A stretch of 64,000 nt of DNA from contig NZ_AP031415.1 in NCBI RefSeq assembly GCF_042850985.1, positions 496,001 through 560,000 on the forward strand, in the 5' to 3' direction. The notes beneath the pieces are model-generated. The model had not been told where the DNA came from and did no database searches. It saw only the letters and a program-made list of their open reading frames with translations. Shown here piece after piece: positions 53,352 to 61,605 of the stretch (positions within the stretch are counted from its first letter, which is position 1; the number at the start of each line of letters is the position of its first letter). Origin of the DNA: Allocoprobacillus sp002160865 (GTDB taxonomy: Bacteria > Bacillota_I > Bacilli_A > Erysipelotrichales > Coprobacillaceae). The position numbers and the translations under genes are program-made.

Positions 53352-53987
53352 TTATTCTATAAATGAGCGACTGATAATCGCAAATTCATCTTGACTGGCA
53401 AGATGTTTCTTTTCCATTTTTTCTAAGGAATCATCAAAATCTTTCGCAACTTGTGGATCAAATGCCATAGCAGGGCTTTCATAATAAGTCCATGAGTGAT
53501 GATCTAAAACATGAGGCACTAAAGTTTTCACCAGCAAGGCAGTAGGATATTTTCCATTTTCCAGACTGACATGTAAATCTTTACAACTTTGAAATCCAAA
53601 ACGAACATATGTTCGAGGATGTCCCATAATCACAATGGTATCATATCCAAGCTGATAGGCTTCTTTCATTGAATGTTCAATCAGTCTTTTTCCATAACCC
53701 TGTTTTTGATATTCAGGTAAAATGCAGACAGGACCAAAAGTGAGAACAACTTTTTCATTTTTATTTTCATCTATAAGCTTTGCTTTGGTATACATGATTT
53801 GACCAATAATTTTTCCATCTTTTTCTAAAACAAAGTCTAGTTCATGGATAAAATCTTCATGTTGACGTATAATATGGGCTAAATAATGTTCATAACATCC
53901 GGGCATATAAACATTATAAAAGGATTGTCTAATGATATTTTCTACGGTTGTGTAATCATCAGGTGTTTCATGACGGATTGTTATCAC
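53352..53987 (-). CDS. GNAT family N-acetyltransferase
   Basis: A 211-residue acetyltransferase: N-terminal MITIRHETPDDYTTVENIIR, the acetyl-CoA motif VCILPEYQKQGYGKRLIEHSM near residue 92 and VIMGHPRTYVRFGFQ near 127, the PseH/YhbS-like layout. The substrate is unknown. The start codon is a GTG at 53987 with GGGAGG ten bases upstream. This is the last host gene before the conjugative element. Confidence 0.87.
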   Translation of the reverse strand: MITIRHETPDDYTTVENIIRQSFYNVYMPGCYEHYLAHIIRQHEDFIHELDFVLEKDGKIIGQIMYTKAKLIDENKNEKVVLTFGPVCILPEYQKQGYGKRLIEHSMKEAYQLGYDTIVIMGHPRTYVRFGFQSCKDLHVSLENGKYPTALLVKTLVPHVLDHHSWTYYESPAMAFDPQVAKDFDDSLEKMEKKHLASQDEFAIISRSFIE

Positions 53988-54317
53988 TTGTTTGTTTCCT
54001 CCCTCAGTTGATTTATTTTTTTAATAATAAAAAACAACTAAAAATCTGATTGTCCGCTAAAACACTGTATCTATCAGCATTTTCAAGGGTTTAAATACTT
54101 CAAATTACTACGATTTTACTACCATTGAATGAGCCTTGATACGTTAGAAATCCCAGATTTGCAAAGATATGGTACAGCACATCAGTATTGAAAAACAAAA
54201 ATTGAATATCTCAAGTAGATTATGGAACGCCGATATTGACGTTCCTTTTCTATTTCCAGCCGTTCAGAAATGGACGGCTTTTTCTATATCCCAAACGAAA
54301 GGAGAATTTTAAAAGCT
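53988..54317 (+). other. Gene-free junction between chromosome and conjugative element
   Basis: This 330-bp stretch holds the upstream region of the GNAT gene, an AT-rich imperfect inverted repeat GTTG...CAAC (about 54007-54038), low-GC DNA without a convincing gene, and two hairpins at 54224-54284. The left end of the element must lie here, but no attachment-site repeat can be named because the other end is outside the window. No tRNA gene is present. Confidence 0.5.
54224..54284 (+). promoter_or_regulatory. Two leader hairpins before the adhesin gene
   Basis: GGAACG (54224-54229) pairs with CGTTCC (54240-54245), followed by TTTTC. AGCCGTTC (54258-54265) pairs with GGACGGCT (54272-54279), followed by TTTTCT. 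Both look like attenuator or terminator hairpins. The second shares its tail, GACnGCTTTTTCnATATCC, with the hairpin at 61552. Confidence 0.6.
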
Positions 54318-57300
54318 ATGAAAAAGATATTGAAGCGATTAGCCACGGGCTTCCTTGCCTTTGCGACTATCGTTACCGCTTTGCCGACAACGGCAGTCCA
54401 CGCTTCCGAGAAGCAATACTGGACAGAAAGTGCCGAGCGTGTCGGTATCGTTGAAAAAGTGATGAATGACGGTTCTATCGGTTCGACATTCAATGAGGGA
54501 CACATGACCGTTGAGGGCGAGGACGCTTTCTGCGTGGATATTAACACTAACTTCCGCAACGGCTACAAGACCAGAGCCGACGCAAGCACACGCATGAGCT
54601 ACGACCAGATTTCAGATGTTGCCCTCTCAATCGAGTATGTCAATCAGTATGTGCAGAGCCACAGCGGATTGAGCAGTCAGCATATCTACCTTTTGAAACA
54701 GTGCGTCGTATGGCAGAGATTGAGTGTTCATCTGGGCTGGCAATGCGATAACGTCAGAGCTTCCTATGATGAAATCCCAAAAGCGATACAGGACGAGGTG
54801 TACGCCGGGGCAAAAACCTTTGCCAGCGAGAACAAGGGACGCTATGAATGTGGCGGTTATATCTACTCTGGCGAGGGACAGGACATTGGACAGTTCTGGG
54901 CGAAACTTGCCGTAGGAAATGCCACCCTTAAAAAGACTTCCAGTAATGCCAGCATTACCGATGGGAACGGGCTTTACTCTATCGCTGGTGCGACTTATGG
55001 TGTCTATTCTGATAAGGACTGCACAAAACAGCTTGCCACCCTTACGACGGATAACAGCGGAAATACTGATACTGTGGAAGTAAAGGCTGGCACAGTCTAC
55101 ATCAAAGAGCTTTCCGCTCCTGCTGGCTACAAGGTGGACAATACAGTGTATTCCTTAAATGTGGAAGCTGGCAAGACAGCGACCTTGAACGTATCCGATA
55201 CGCCAAAGGTTACAGATACCCTTATCGAGCTTTTCAAGATTGACATGGAAACACAGAAAGACGCTCCACAGGGCGACGCTTCCCTAGAGGGTGCGGAGTT
55301 CACATGGAAATTCTATGCGGGACACTATACCGCTGACAATCTCCCCAGCGAGCCTACAAAGACATGGGTGACAAAGACAATCGCTGAAAAGGACAGCGAC
55401 GGCACTATCCATTATGTTTCCCGCCTTTCTGATGAATACAAGGTATCTGGGGACAGCTTCTATACACAGGACGGAAAGAACGTGCTTCCTTTAGGAACGC
55501 TGACGGTCGAGGAAACGAAAGCTCCTAACGGCTATCTTCTTGACGGTGCATATATGCAGACTGACGGAAGCGAGGAACAAATTAAGGGAATGTACCTTAC
55601 ACAGATTACCGAGGACGGCGACATTGCCGTACTGTCTGGAAGCAATCAGTACCATGTATCAGACAAGGTTATCCGTGGCGGTGTAAAAATCCAGAAAAGA
55701 GATTTAGAAACCAGCGATACCAAAGGTCAAGGAAGTGCGACTTTGAAAGACGCTGAATTTGAAATCATTTCCCTTAATGACAACGCTGTACTTGTCGAGG
55801 GGAAACTTTACAGCAAGAATGAAGTGGTAAAGACAATCCTTACCGACATTGAGGGCGTGGCTTCTACTTCTGCCGACCTGTTACCTTACGGAAAATACCG
55901 TATCGAGGAAAGCAAAGCACCAGAGGGCTATCTAACAGAGGGTGCGAAACCGATTGAATTTGAAATCACAGAGGACGGAAAAATCGTTGACCTTACAGGG
56001 ACAGACACGTCAATCTACAATCAAGTGAAGCGTGGCGACCTAGAGGGTGTCAAGATTGGAGCTGGCACACACCAGCGTCTTGCGGGAGTTCCGTTTAGGA
56101 TCACCAGCAAGACCACAGGTGAGAGCCACATTATCGTAACTGATGATAACGGACAGTTCTCCACTTCTTCTGACTGGGCTTCCCATAAGAACAACACCAA
56201 TGCAGGAAAGACCAGCGAGGACGGTATCTGGTTTGGAACAAGCGAGCCAGACGACAGCAAGGGTGCTTTGATTTACGATACCTATATCATTGAGGAATTA
56301 CGCTGTGAGGGCAACAAAGGCTTTGAGCTTATCCCGCCGTTTGAAATCGTGGTGTCCAGAAACAATGTGACCATTGATTTAGGGACACTTACTGATGAAT
56401 ACGAGAAAGAAATCTCTATCCATACCACAGCCACAGGCAAGGACGGCGAGAAGTCTATCGTGGCTGGTAAAGAGGTAACAATCGTTGACACGGTTACCCT
56501 TGAGGGTCTGGAAAAAGGGACGAAGTATCAGCTTAAAGGCTGGCAGATGTTGAAAGAGGAAAACGCCGAGCTTCTTATCGGCGGACAGCGTGTGGAAAGT
56601 GATTACACATTCACAGCCGACAGCGAGGAAATGAAGATTGAAATAGAATACACGTTTAACGCTTCTTCTCTTGGCGGTCAGAACCTTGTTACCTTTGAGG
56701 AACTTTACGACCTTTCCAATGAGGACGAGCCTGTAAAGGTGGCTGAACACAAGGATATTGACGACGAGGGACAGACGGTGCTTATCACGGAGCGTATCAT
56801 CTCTATCCATACCACAGCGACCAGCGAGGACGGAAAGAAAGAGATTGAAGCAGGAAAAGACGTGACAATCATTGATACCGTTACCCTTGACGGATTGGAA
56901 ATCGGCACAAAGTATCAGCTCAAAGGCTGGCAGATGATTAAGGACGAAAATGCAGAACTTATCATCAATGGTGAGCGTGTCGAGAATGACTATACCTTTA
57001 CTGCCGACAGTGAAAGTATGGAAGTACAGATTGCCTTTACATTCGACGCTTCCGAGCTTGGCGGGAAAGAGCTTGTGACCTTTGAGGAATTATACGATTT
57101 GAGCAATCCAGACGAACCGACTAAGGTTACAGAGCATAAGGACATTGAGGACGACGGGCAGACGGTGACAATCACAGAAGTACCAGAAATGCCGGAAGAA
57201 CCAACAGAGCCGGAACAGCCGACCACACCAGATACACCGAGCAAGACAACAGACGCTCCAAAGACAGGCGATAACACAAACATTGCCTTATTCTTAGGGC

Positions 57301-57362
57301 TTCTTATTCTCTCTGGTGCAGGCGTGGCAGGAACATACTTCATCAAGCGTAGACGTTCATAA
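54318..57362 (+). CDS. Sortase-anchored adhesin with thioester, SpaA/Cna-B and VaFE domains
   Basis: A 1014-residue secreted protein. Signal peptide 1-30 (TALPTTAVHA); residues 32-205 look like a thioester domain with Cys72 (FCVDIN) and Gln128 (LLKQCVVWQ) as candidate bond partners; residues 210-690 contain SpaA/Cna-B prealbumin-like modules (GLYSIAGATYGVYSDKDC, SLEGAEFTWKF, TLKDAEFEIISL) with E-rich strands typical of isopeptide bonds. Two VaFE (T-Q ester bond) repeats follow at about 698-826 and 828-957, then a proline-rich stalk and the sorting signal APKTGDN, a hydrophobic segment and KRRRS. The ATG at 54318 opens the signal peptide; GGAG at 54301 is 13 bases away, a long spacing. Probably mediates contact with host or mating cells. 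Confidence 0.88.
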   Translation: MKKILKRLATGFLAFATIVTALPTTAVHASEKQYWTESAERVGIVEKVMNDGSIGSTFNEGHMTVEGEDAFCVDINTNFRNGYKTRADASTRMSYDQISDVALSIEYVNQYVQSHSGLSSQHIYLLKQCVVWQRLSVHLGWQCDNVRASYDEIPKAIQDEVYAGAKTFASENKGRYECGGYIYSGEGQDIGQFWAKLAVGNATLKKTSSNASITDGNGLYSIAGATYGVYSDKDCTKQLATLTTDNSGNTDTVEVKAGTVYIKELSAPAGYKVDNTVYSLNVEAGKTATLNVSDTPKVTDTLIELFKIDMETQKDAPQGDASLEGAEFTWKFYAGHYTADNLPSEPTKTWVTKTIAEKDSDGTIHYVSRLSDEYKVSGDSFYTQDGKNVLPLGTLTVEETKAPNGYLLDGAYMQTDGSEEQIKGMYLTQITEDGDIAVLSGSNQYHVSDKVIRGGVKIQKRDLETSDTKGQGSATLKDAEFEIISLNDNAVLVEGKLYSKNEVVKTILTDIEGVASTSADLLPYGKYRIEESKAPEGYLTEGAKPIEFEITEDGKIVDLTGTDTSIYNQVKRGDLEGVKIGAGTHQRLAGVPFRITSKTTGESHIIVTDDNGQFSTSSDWASHKNNTNAGKTSEDGIWFGTSEPDDSKGALIYDTYIIEELRCEGNKGFELIPPFEIVVSRNNVTIDLGTLTDEYEKEISIHTTATGKDGEKSIVAGKEVTIVDTVTLEGLEKGTKYQLKGWQMLKEENAELLIGGQRVESDYTFTADSEEMKIEIEYTFNASSLGGQNLVTFEELYDLSNEDEPVKVAEHKDIDDEGQTVLITERIISIHTTATSEDGKKEIEAGKDVTIIDTVTLDGLEIGTKYQLKGWQMIKDENAELIINGERVENDYTFTADSESMEVQIAFTFDASELGGKELVTFEELYDLSNPDEPTKVTEHKDIEDDGQTVTITEVPEMPEEPTEPEQPTTPDTPSKTTDAPKTGDNTNIALFLGLLILSGAGVAGTYFIKRRRS
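56411..57180 (+). repeat. Two tandem 128-residue VaFE repeats
   Basis: The repeats (about 56411-56796 and 56797-57180) share ISIHTTAT at the start, VTIxDTVTLxGLExGTKYQL, KGWQM, YTFTADSE, LVTFEELYDLSN and end in GQTV. The Thr and Gln that form an ester bond in this family are present in both. Confidence 0.85.
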
Positions 57363-57432
57363 TCGGACGGTCTGCTTATGATGATGAAGAAATCACGTTC
57401 CCCGCCGATACATGGAAACGGCGGAGCTTCCC

Positions 57433-57553
57433 TTTATTCTGGCTTGTCCGCCACCCACCTGTAAGCACACAGACAGTCAAGGGTGCTTTTAAGCATTTAC
57501 CTGCCCTTGACGGTCTGGGGGCTTACGGGTATCACACCACCAGCCAGAATAAA
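57433..57553 (+). repeat. Large nested inverted-repeat structure
   Basis: Four concentric arms fold this 121-base stretch: TTTATTCTGGCT (57433-57444) with 57542-57553, perfect 12 bp; ACCtGTAAGC (57457-57466) with GCTTACgGGT (57521-57530); CAGACaGTCAAGGG (57470-57483) with CCCTTGACgGTCTG (57504-57517); and an inner TGCTT/AAGCA (57484-57495). No gene lies in 57363-57597. It may be a structured RNA, replication or transfer site. Confidence 0.75.
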
Positions 57554-57597
57554 AGCATTGATAATCAACAGATTTTATAGAAATGAGGTATGAACAC

Positions 57598-57924
57598 ATG
57601 AAATTGAAATATATCGTGCCTGACATGGCACAGACTTTTGGTAACTTGGAGTTTGCAGGAGAAAATGAGGTAGAGCAACAGCGTGTCAATGGTCGCTTTG
57701 TCCCCGTGACGAGAAGCTATAACCTGTATTCCGACATTCAGAGAGCCGACGACATTATCGTGGTGCTTCCCGCAAAGGCTGGGGAGAAGCGTTTCAAGTA
57801 TGAGCAGAAAGTAAAGCTCATCAATCCTAAGATTACCGCCGAGGGAAAGAACGTGCGAGGTCGTGGCTACACTAACTATATCTTAACGGCTGATGATATG
57901 CTTCCAGCCGAGGAAAGCAAGTAA
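57598..57924 (+). CDS. DUF961 (YdcP-like) conjugative element protein, Orf23 type
   Basis: A 108-residue protein with LKYIVPDMAQTFGNLEFAG near the start, RSYNLYSDIQRADDIIVVLP and a C-terminal NYILTADDMLPAEESK. It matches the small DUF961 proteins at the left end of Tn916-type elements; they are conserved for conjugation but their molecular role is not well defined. GAGG nine bases upstream selects the ATG at 57598. Paralogous to the next gene 15 bases downstream. Confidence 0.88.
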   Translation: MKLKYIVPDMAQTFGNLEFAGENEVEQQRVNGRFVPVTRSYNLYSDIQRADDIIVVLPAKAGEKRFKYEQKVKLINPKITAEGKNVRGRGYTNYILTADDMLPAEESK

Positions 57925-57939
57925 AGGGGGTATCAGACT

Positions 57940-58323
57940 ATGAGATTAGCGAATGGAATTGTATTAGATAAGGAAAAGACGTTTGGAGTGCTGAAATTCT
58001 CTGCCCTTAGACATGAAGTGCGTGTGGAGAATGAGGACGGGACGACCACCGAGGAAATCAAGCGTAGAACTTACGATTTGAAATGCAGTCAGCAGGAACG
58101 CACGATACAGGTATCTATCCCAGCGGAAATACCTGTCAAGGACTATCCGTACAATGCCGAGGTGGAGCTTATCAACCCTGTTGCCGATACGGTGGCAAAC
58201 GCCAACTACCGAGGGGCAGACGTGGAATGGTACATCAAGGCAGACGACATTGTGCTGAAAAATAAAGGCGGTCAGCCCGCAGGAAATCCACAGAACCATG
58301 CTCCGTATAAATGCTACTATTAA
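57940..58323 (+). CDS. DUF961 (YdcP-like) protein, Orf22 type, 3' end replaced by IS insertion
   Basis: A 127-residue DUF961 protein: MRLANGIVLDKEKTFGVLKF, RTYDLKCSQQERTIQVSIPAE and ANYRGADVEWYIKADDIVLK. Its last six codons were separated from the rest by the IS21-family element: the frame now ends APYKCYY-stop inside the element, while the original tail (HGQQKK-stop) survives at 60569-60589. Only the C-terminal tip is changed, so the protein may still work, but transcription into the downstream transfer genes now has to pass the insertion. Confidence 0.88.
   Translation: MRLANGIVLDKEKTFGVLKFSALRHEVRVENEDGTTTEEIKRRTYDLKCSQQERTIQVSIPAEIPVKDYPYNAEVELINPVADTVANANYRGADVEWYIKADDIVLKNKGGQPAGNPQNHAPYKCYY
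58301..58305 (+). repeat. Left target-site duplication of the IS21-family element
   Basis: CTCCG here is repeated at 60564-60568. Removing one copy and the DNA between restores a continuous Orf22-type frame, which proves the insertion point. Confidence 0.9.
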
Positions 58324-58405
58324 TATGTACAAAAATGATCATATAAAAATGTACAAAATCAATTCAACATAATATAATAATTCAGTTTTTATTGGAGGTT
58401 ATATT

Positions 58406-59722
58406 ATGATTATGAATTTAACAGTCAATTCAAGTATTGAGATTAATTGCTTGCTTGATTTACCAAAATTGAAAGTATTAGTAGAGGAGTTAAAATTGAA
58501 AATAAATAAATCACAGATTGCCAGAGAGCTTGGTGTCGATAGAAGATTGATAGATAAATATATGAATGGTTATACTAAGCCAAAGAAAAGAGAAAGAAAA
58601 AGTAAGTTAGATAAATTTTATCAAATAATATATGACTTACTGATCAATCAAAATACTCAAGTTTTCTTTTATAAAAGAGTTTTATGGCAGTATCTAAAAG
58701 ATAATCATGGATTAGAATGCTCAGCTTCACATTTTAGAAAGTGGATCAGTCAACATGAGGAATTCGATAAATACTTTAATGGCAGAACAAACAGGACAGT
58801 GAATGGTAAAGTTAGAAACAGTACTACAAATCATCAGTCAATCAAAAGAGAGACGGGTATGGGAGTTGAAGCACAATTAGACTGGAAGGAAAATATGCAT
58901 TATACCTTAAATACAGGTGAAGTTATTGAATTAAATATCTTTGCACTTGTTTATTCCTATTCAAGATATAAAGTTAATTTTATTTCGCTTACAAAAAAGC
59001 AAGGTGCTCTATTCCATTATCTTGATCAGGCATTTGAAGCAGCAGGTGGTGTGCCTGACATTTTAAAAACCGATAATATGAAAACGGTTATGGATGAGGC
59101 AAGAACAGAATATTCGAGTGGAAAGGTCAATGCGAAGTTTCAACAATTTGCGAATGATTATGGCTTTGTAGTGAAACCATGTATTGCCGGAAAACCATGG
59201 AGTAAAGGAAAAGCTGAAGCACCAATGAAATTATGGGATGAACTATATGCCTATAATGGAAAATTAAACTATGCACAACTGAATGAAAAAGTAACGGAAA
59301 TTAATGAAAGGCATAATTGCCAGGTGCACAGTGCAATAGGAAAAATTCCGAAGCTTCATATTCAAAAAGAAAAAGATTTCTTATCCCCCTTACCACAAGA
59401 AAAGATAAGAAATCAATATAAAATCACCATTAAACCAGTAAAAGTAGATTCACAAAGCTTATTTTCCTATAAAGGAAATAAATATTCCGCACCACCAGAA
59501 TATATTGGTAAAACAGTGAAACTACAAATATTTGATGATTATATACATGTGCATTTTAACACAAAACTCATAACAATTCATCAAATATCTCAGTCAAAAT
59601 ACAATTATCATGAAGAGCATTATCAAAAAATATACGAAGTAAGTTTTAAAGATAGTTCGGATGAAATTAAACAACTAGCTAAGGAAAATTTAAATTTGAT
59701 AGGAGAAATATACAATGAGTAG
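58406..59722 (+). CDS. istA: IS21-family transposase IstA
   Basis: A 438-residue transposase: N-terminal helix-turn-helix (SQIARELGVDRRLIDKYMNG near residue 38), rve integrase core with the DDE residues in LDWKENMHYTL, LKTDNMKTVM and a Glu in SKGKAEAPMKLWDEL, and a C-terminal Mu-type domain (YKGNKYSAPPEYIGKTVKL). Full length. GGAGG seven bases upstream of the ATG. Overlaps istB by 8 bases. Integrates the element together with IstB. Confidence 0.95.
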   Translation: MIMNLTVNSSIEINCLLDLPKLKVLVEELKLKINKSQIARELGVDRRLIDKYMNGYTKPKKRERKSKLDKFYQIIYDLLINQNTQVFFYKRVLWQYLKDNHGLECSASHFRKWISQHEEFDKYFNGRTNRTVNGKVRNSTTNHQSIKRETGMGVEAQLDWKENMHYTLNTGEVIELNIFALVYSYSRYKVNFISLTKKQGALFHYLDQAFEAAGGVPDILKTDNMKTVMDEARTEYSSGKVNAKFQQFANDYGFVVKPCIAGKPWSKGKAEAPMKLWDELYAYNGKLNYAQLNEKVTEINERHNCQVHSAIGKIPKLHIQKEKDFLSPLPQEKIRNQYKITIKPVKVDSQSLFSYKGNKYSAPPEYIGKTVKLQIFDDYIHVHFNTKLITIHQISQSKYNYHEEHYQKIYEVSFKDSSDEIKQLAKENLNLIGEIYNE

Positions 59723-60473
59723 TACATATATGCAATTAAGAAATAACCTGAATTATTTGAAACTAAGTCAAATGAATGAAAATTTAGATGAGATATTGGA
59801 TTACATAACTAAGAACAATCTATCCCTTACTGAAGGATTGATTAAATTGACCCAAATAGAAATCGATCATAGAGAAAAGAATATGATCAAATCAATGGTT
59901 AAAGTAGGAGCTTTTCCTCACCATAAAGAATTAAGGGATTTTGATTTTGATTTTCAATCATCAATTAATAAACAACAGATATTGGATTTTGAGACACTCA
60001 GATTCATTGAGAATTGTGAAAATATCGTATTTCTAGGTAATAGTGGTGTAGGTAAAACACACTTGGCTGTAAGTATAGGCATCGCCGCAGCAAAGCGTAG
60101 AAATAGTACATATTTCATCAAATGTCATGACCTTATTCAACAATTGAAGAAAGCAAATAATGAGAACAGATTGGAAGATCGACTTCGCCATTTTACCAAA
60201 TATAAAGTATTGATCATAGATGAACTTGGCTATCTTCCAATTAATAAAGATGATGCGAAATTATTCTTTCAACTGATAGATAGACGTTATGAAAAAAGAA
60301 GCACGATATTAACTACAAATATCAATTTTAGTGAGTGGGATGAAGTTTTCTGTGATGCGGTAATGGCAAATGCCATTTTAGATAGAGTCCTTCATCACGC
60401 GCATGTGGTAACTATAACGGGTAAATCCTATCGGTTAAAAGATCATATGAAGCCAAACGAAGAGGAATCCTAA
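59715..60473 (+). CDS. istB: IS21-family helper ATPase IstB
   Basis: A 252-residue DnaC-like AAA+ ATPase: Walker A FLGNSGVGKTHLAVSI near residue 112, Walker B VLIIDELGYLPINKDD near residue 165, sensor 1 STILTTNINFSEW, and C-terminal ILDRVLHHAHVVTITGKSYR. It bends target DNA and activates IstA. AGGAGA precedes the ATG. Intact. Confidence 0.95.
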   Translation: MSSTYMQLRNNLNYLKLSQMNENLDEILDYITKNNLSLTEGLIKLTQIEIDHREKNMIKSMVKVGAFPHHKELRDFDFDFQSSINKQQILDFETLRFIENCENIVFLGNSGVGKTHLAVSIGIAAAKRRNSTYFIKCHDLIQQLKKANNENRLEDRLRHFTKYKVLIIDELGYLPINKDDAKLFFQLIDRRYEKRSTILTTNINFSEWDEVFCDAVMANAILDRVLHHAHVVTITGKSYRLKDHMKPNEEES

Positions 60474-60563
60474 TATTAAGAAGTATTCCTAGTTATATTG
60501 AACAGGAACATAATTGTACATCATAAATGATCATTTTTGTACAAAATTATATTGACATTTATA

Positions 60564-60589
60564 CTCCGCATGGACAGCAGAAAAAATAA
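60564..60589 (+). pseudogene. Detached 3' tip of the Orf22-type gene
   Basis: After the second CTCCG copy, the sequence reads CAT GGA CAG CAG AAA AAA TAA, the original C-terminal HGQQKK and stop of the DUF961 gene, left behind by the insertion. Confidence 0.85.
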
Positions 60590-60610
60590 ACAGATAAAAG
60601 CTGATATGTA

Positions 60611-60639
60611 TTGCCTGCCTTTTCAAGCTCCTATATAAT
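60611..60639 (+). promoter_or_regulatory. Promoter of the M23 peptidase gene
   Basis: TTGCCT (60611-60616), 17 bp, TATAAT (60634-60639), with GGAG at 60657-60660. It would restart transcription downstream of the IS. Confidence 0.65.
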
Positions 60640-60672
60640 GAGAACGAAGCAATATAGGAGTGATGATAATTA

Positions 60673-61545
60673 GTGGAAACTTTCGCAAAAATCATAAAAA
60701 AGATGTATTGGCTAGGATTGATAGGTTTTCTTGGAACATTTCTTGATATTCCAGTATTGAGGTTATTCTATCTGTTTTTTCTGCTGGCGATTGTAGATTT
60801 TGTTCTATCTTTTATTATTGTGATACGGACAGAAAGCACAGATGAAACAGCAATCGCCTTGAAATTCTTGTCTCAGAATATAGGTATGCTGATTGGAATA
60901 CCCGTGATATATGTACGAAACTTGTTTTTTCTGCCTAATATCCGTAATTATAAACCACAGACTTTATATAGTCTCCCATTTTCGGGGTGCTGGACTGTGG
61001 CAAACGGCGGAATAAACAGAGAAACTTCCCATTCTTGGTCTATCTGCAATCAACGATATGCGTATGATTTTTTTGTTGAGGAAAATGGAAAAACATTTCA
61101 TGGAGACGGGAAATCCGTATCTGATTATTTCTGCTACGGAAAACCTGTTTTATCTCCTGCTGACGGCATAGTGGTTGAAATCAAAAATCTTTTTGAAGAT
61201 AATCCTATCCCAGAGGAGCAAGAGGTATTATGTAGTGCTTCTGACGTAAGAGGAAATTATATTGTTATTCAGCACACAAAGCATGAATATAGTACCATAG
61301 CACATATCAAAAAAGACAGCTTTTGTGTAAATGTAGGCGATAAAGTATGTCGGGGACAGCAGATAGCCTGCTGTGGCAATAGCGGTAACACAAGCGAACC
61401 GCATATACATTTTCAAGTACAGCAGGGAAAGAGTTTTCTTTTTTCCGCAAGCCTGCCGATTTGGTTCACAAAGATAATCAATTACACAACCTCAAAAGCA
61501 GACTCACATATCAGCAGGGGACAAATAGTAGAAAATCAGAAATAA
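60673..61545 (+). CDS. Membrane-bound M23 metallopeptidase
   Basis: A 290-residue protein with an N-terminal part of three hydrophobic segments (residues 10-80) and a C-terminal LytM/M23 domain (about 105-275): the first zinc ligands in SHSWSICNQRYAYDF, YSTIAHIKKDSFCVNVGDKV, and HIHFQVQQG. M23 enzymes cut peptidoglycan cross-bridges. The GTG start follows GGAG by 12 bases. It is not a core Tn916 gene; it may open the wall for the transfer apparatus, or be cargo. Base composition is intermediate between host and element. Confidence 0.82.
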   Translation: METFAKIIKKMYWLGLIGFLGTFLDIPVLRLFYLFFLLAIVDFVLSFIIVIRTESTDETAIALKFLSQNIGMLIGIPVIYVRNLFFLPNIRNYKPQTLYSLPFSGCWTVANGGINRETSHSWSICNQRYAYDFFVEENGKTFHGDGKSVSDYFCYGKPVLSPADGIVVEIKNLFEDNPIPEEQEVLCSASDVRGNYIVIQHTKHEYSTIAHIKKDSFCVNVGDKVCRGQQIACCGNSGNTSEPHIHFQVQQGKSFLFSASLPIWFTKIINYTTSKADSHISRGQIVENQK

Positions 61546-61551
61546 GTAATC

Positions 61552-61585
61552 AAGCGGTTGGTCTTTACGATTGACCGCTTTTTCC
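61552..61585 (+). promoter_or_regulatory. Leader hairpin before the coupling protein gene
   Basis: AAGCGGT (61552-61558) pairs with ACCGCTT (61574-61580), followed by TTTTCC: an attenuator-type hairpin between the M23 gene and the coupling protein gene, similar to the one at 54258. Confidence 0.6.
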
Positions 61586-61605
61586 ATATCCAGAAAGGGG
61601 TGTTT

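Larger units (their letters stand above)
58306..60563 (+). mobile_element. IS21-family insertion sequence, 2258 bp
   Basis: Both ends begin TATAAATG when read inwards, and 17-bp perfect inverted repeats (TGTACAAAAATGATCAT at 58326-58342; complement at 60527-60543) lie at equal distance inside, with a second short copy of TGTACAA further in on each side, the multiple-end-repeat pattern of IS21. It carries istA and istB and is AT-rich like the host, unlike the conjugative element around it. Confidence 0.92.

Noticed and set aside
54129..54191. Twenty-codon frame beginning MSLDTLEIPDLQ at the left edge of the element
   Set aside because: No ribosome-binding site; it could be the end of an older gene but cannot be supported.
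56021..57346. Several minus-strand frames of 65-145 codons within the adhesin gene
   Set aside because: They arise from biased codon use of the repetitive plus-strand gene and carry no recognisable domain.
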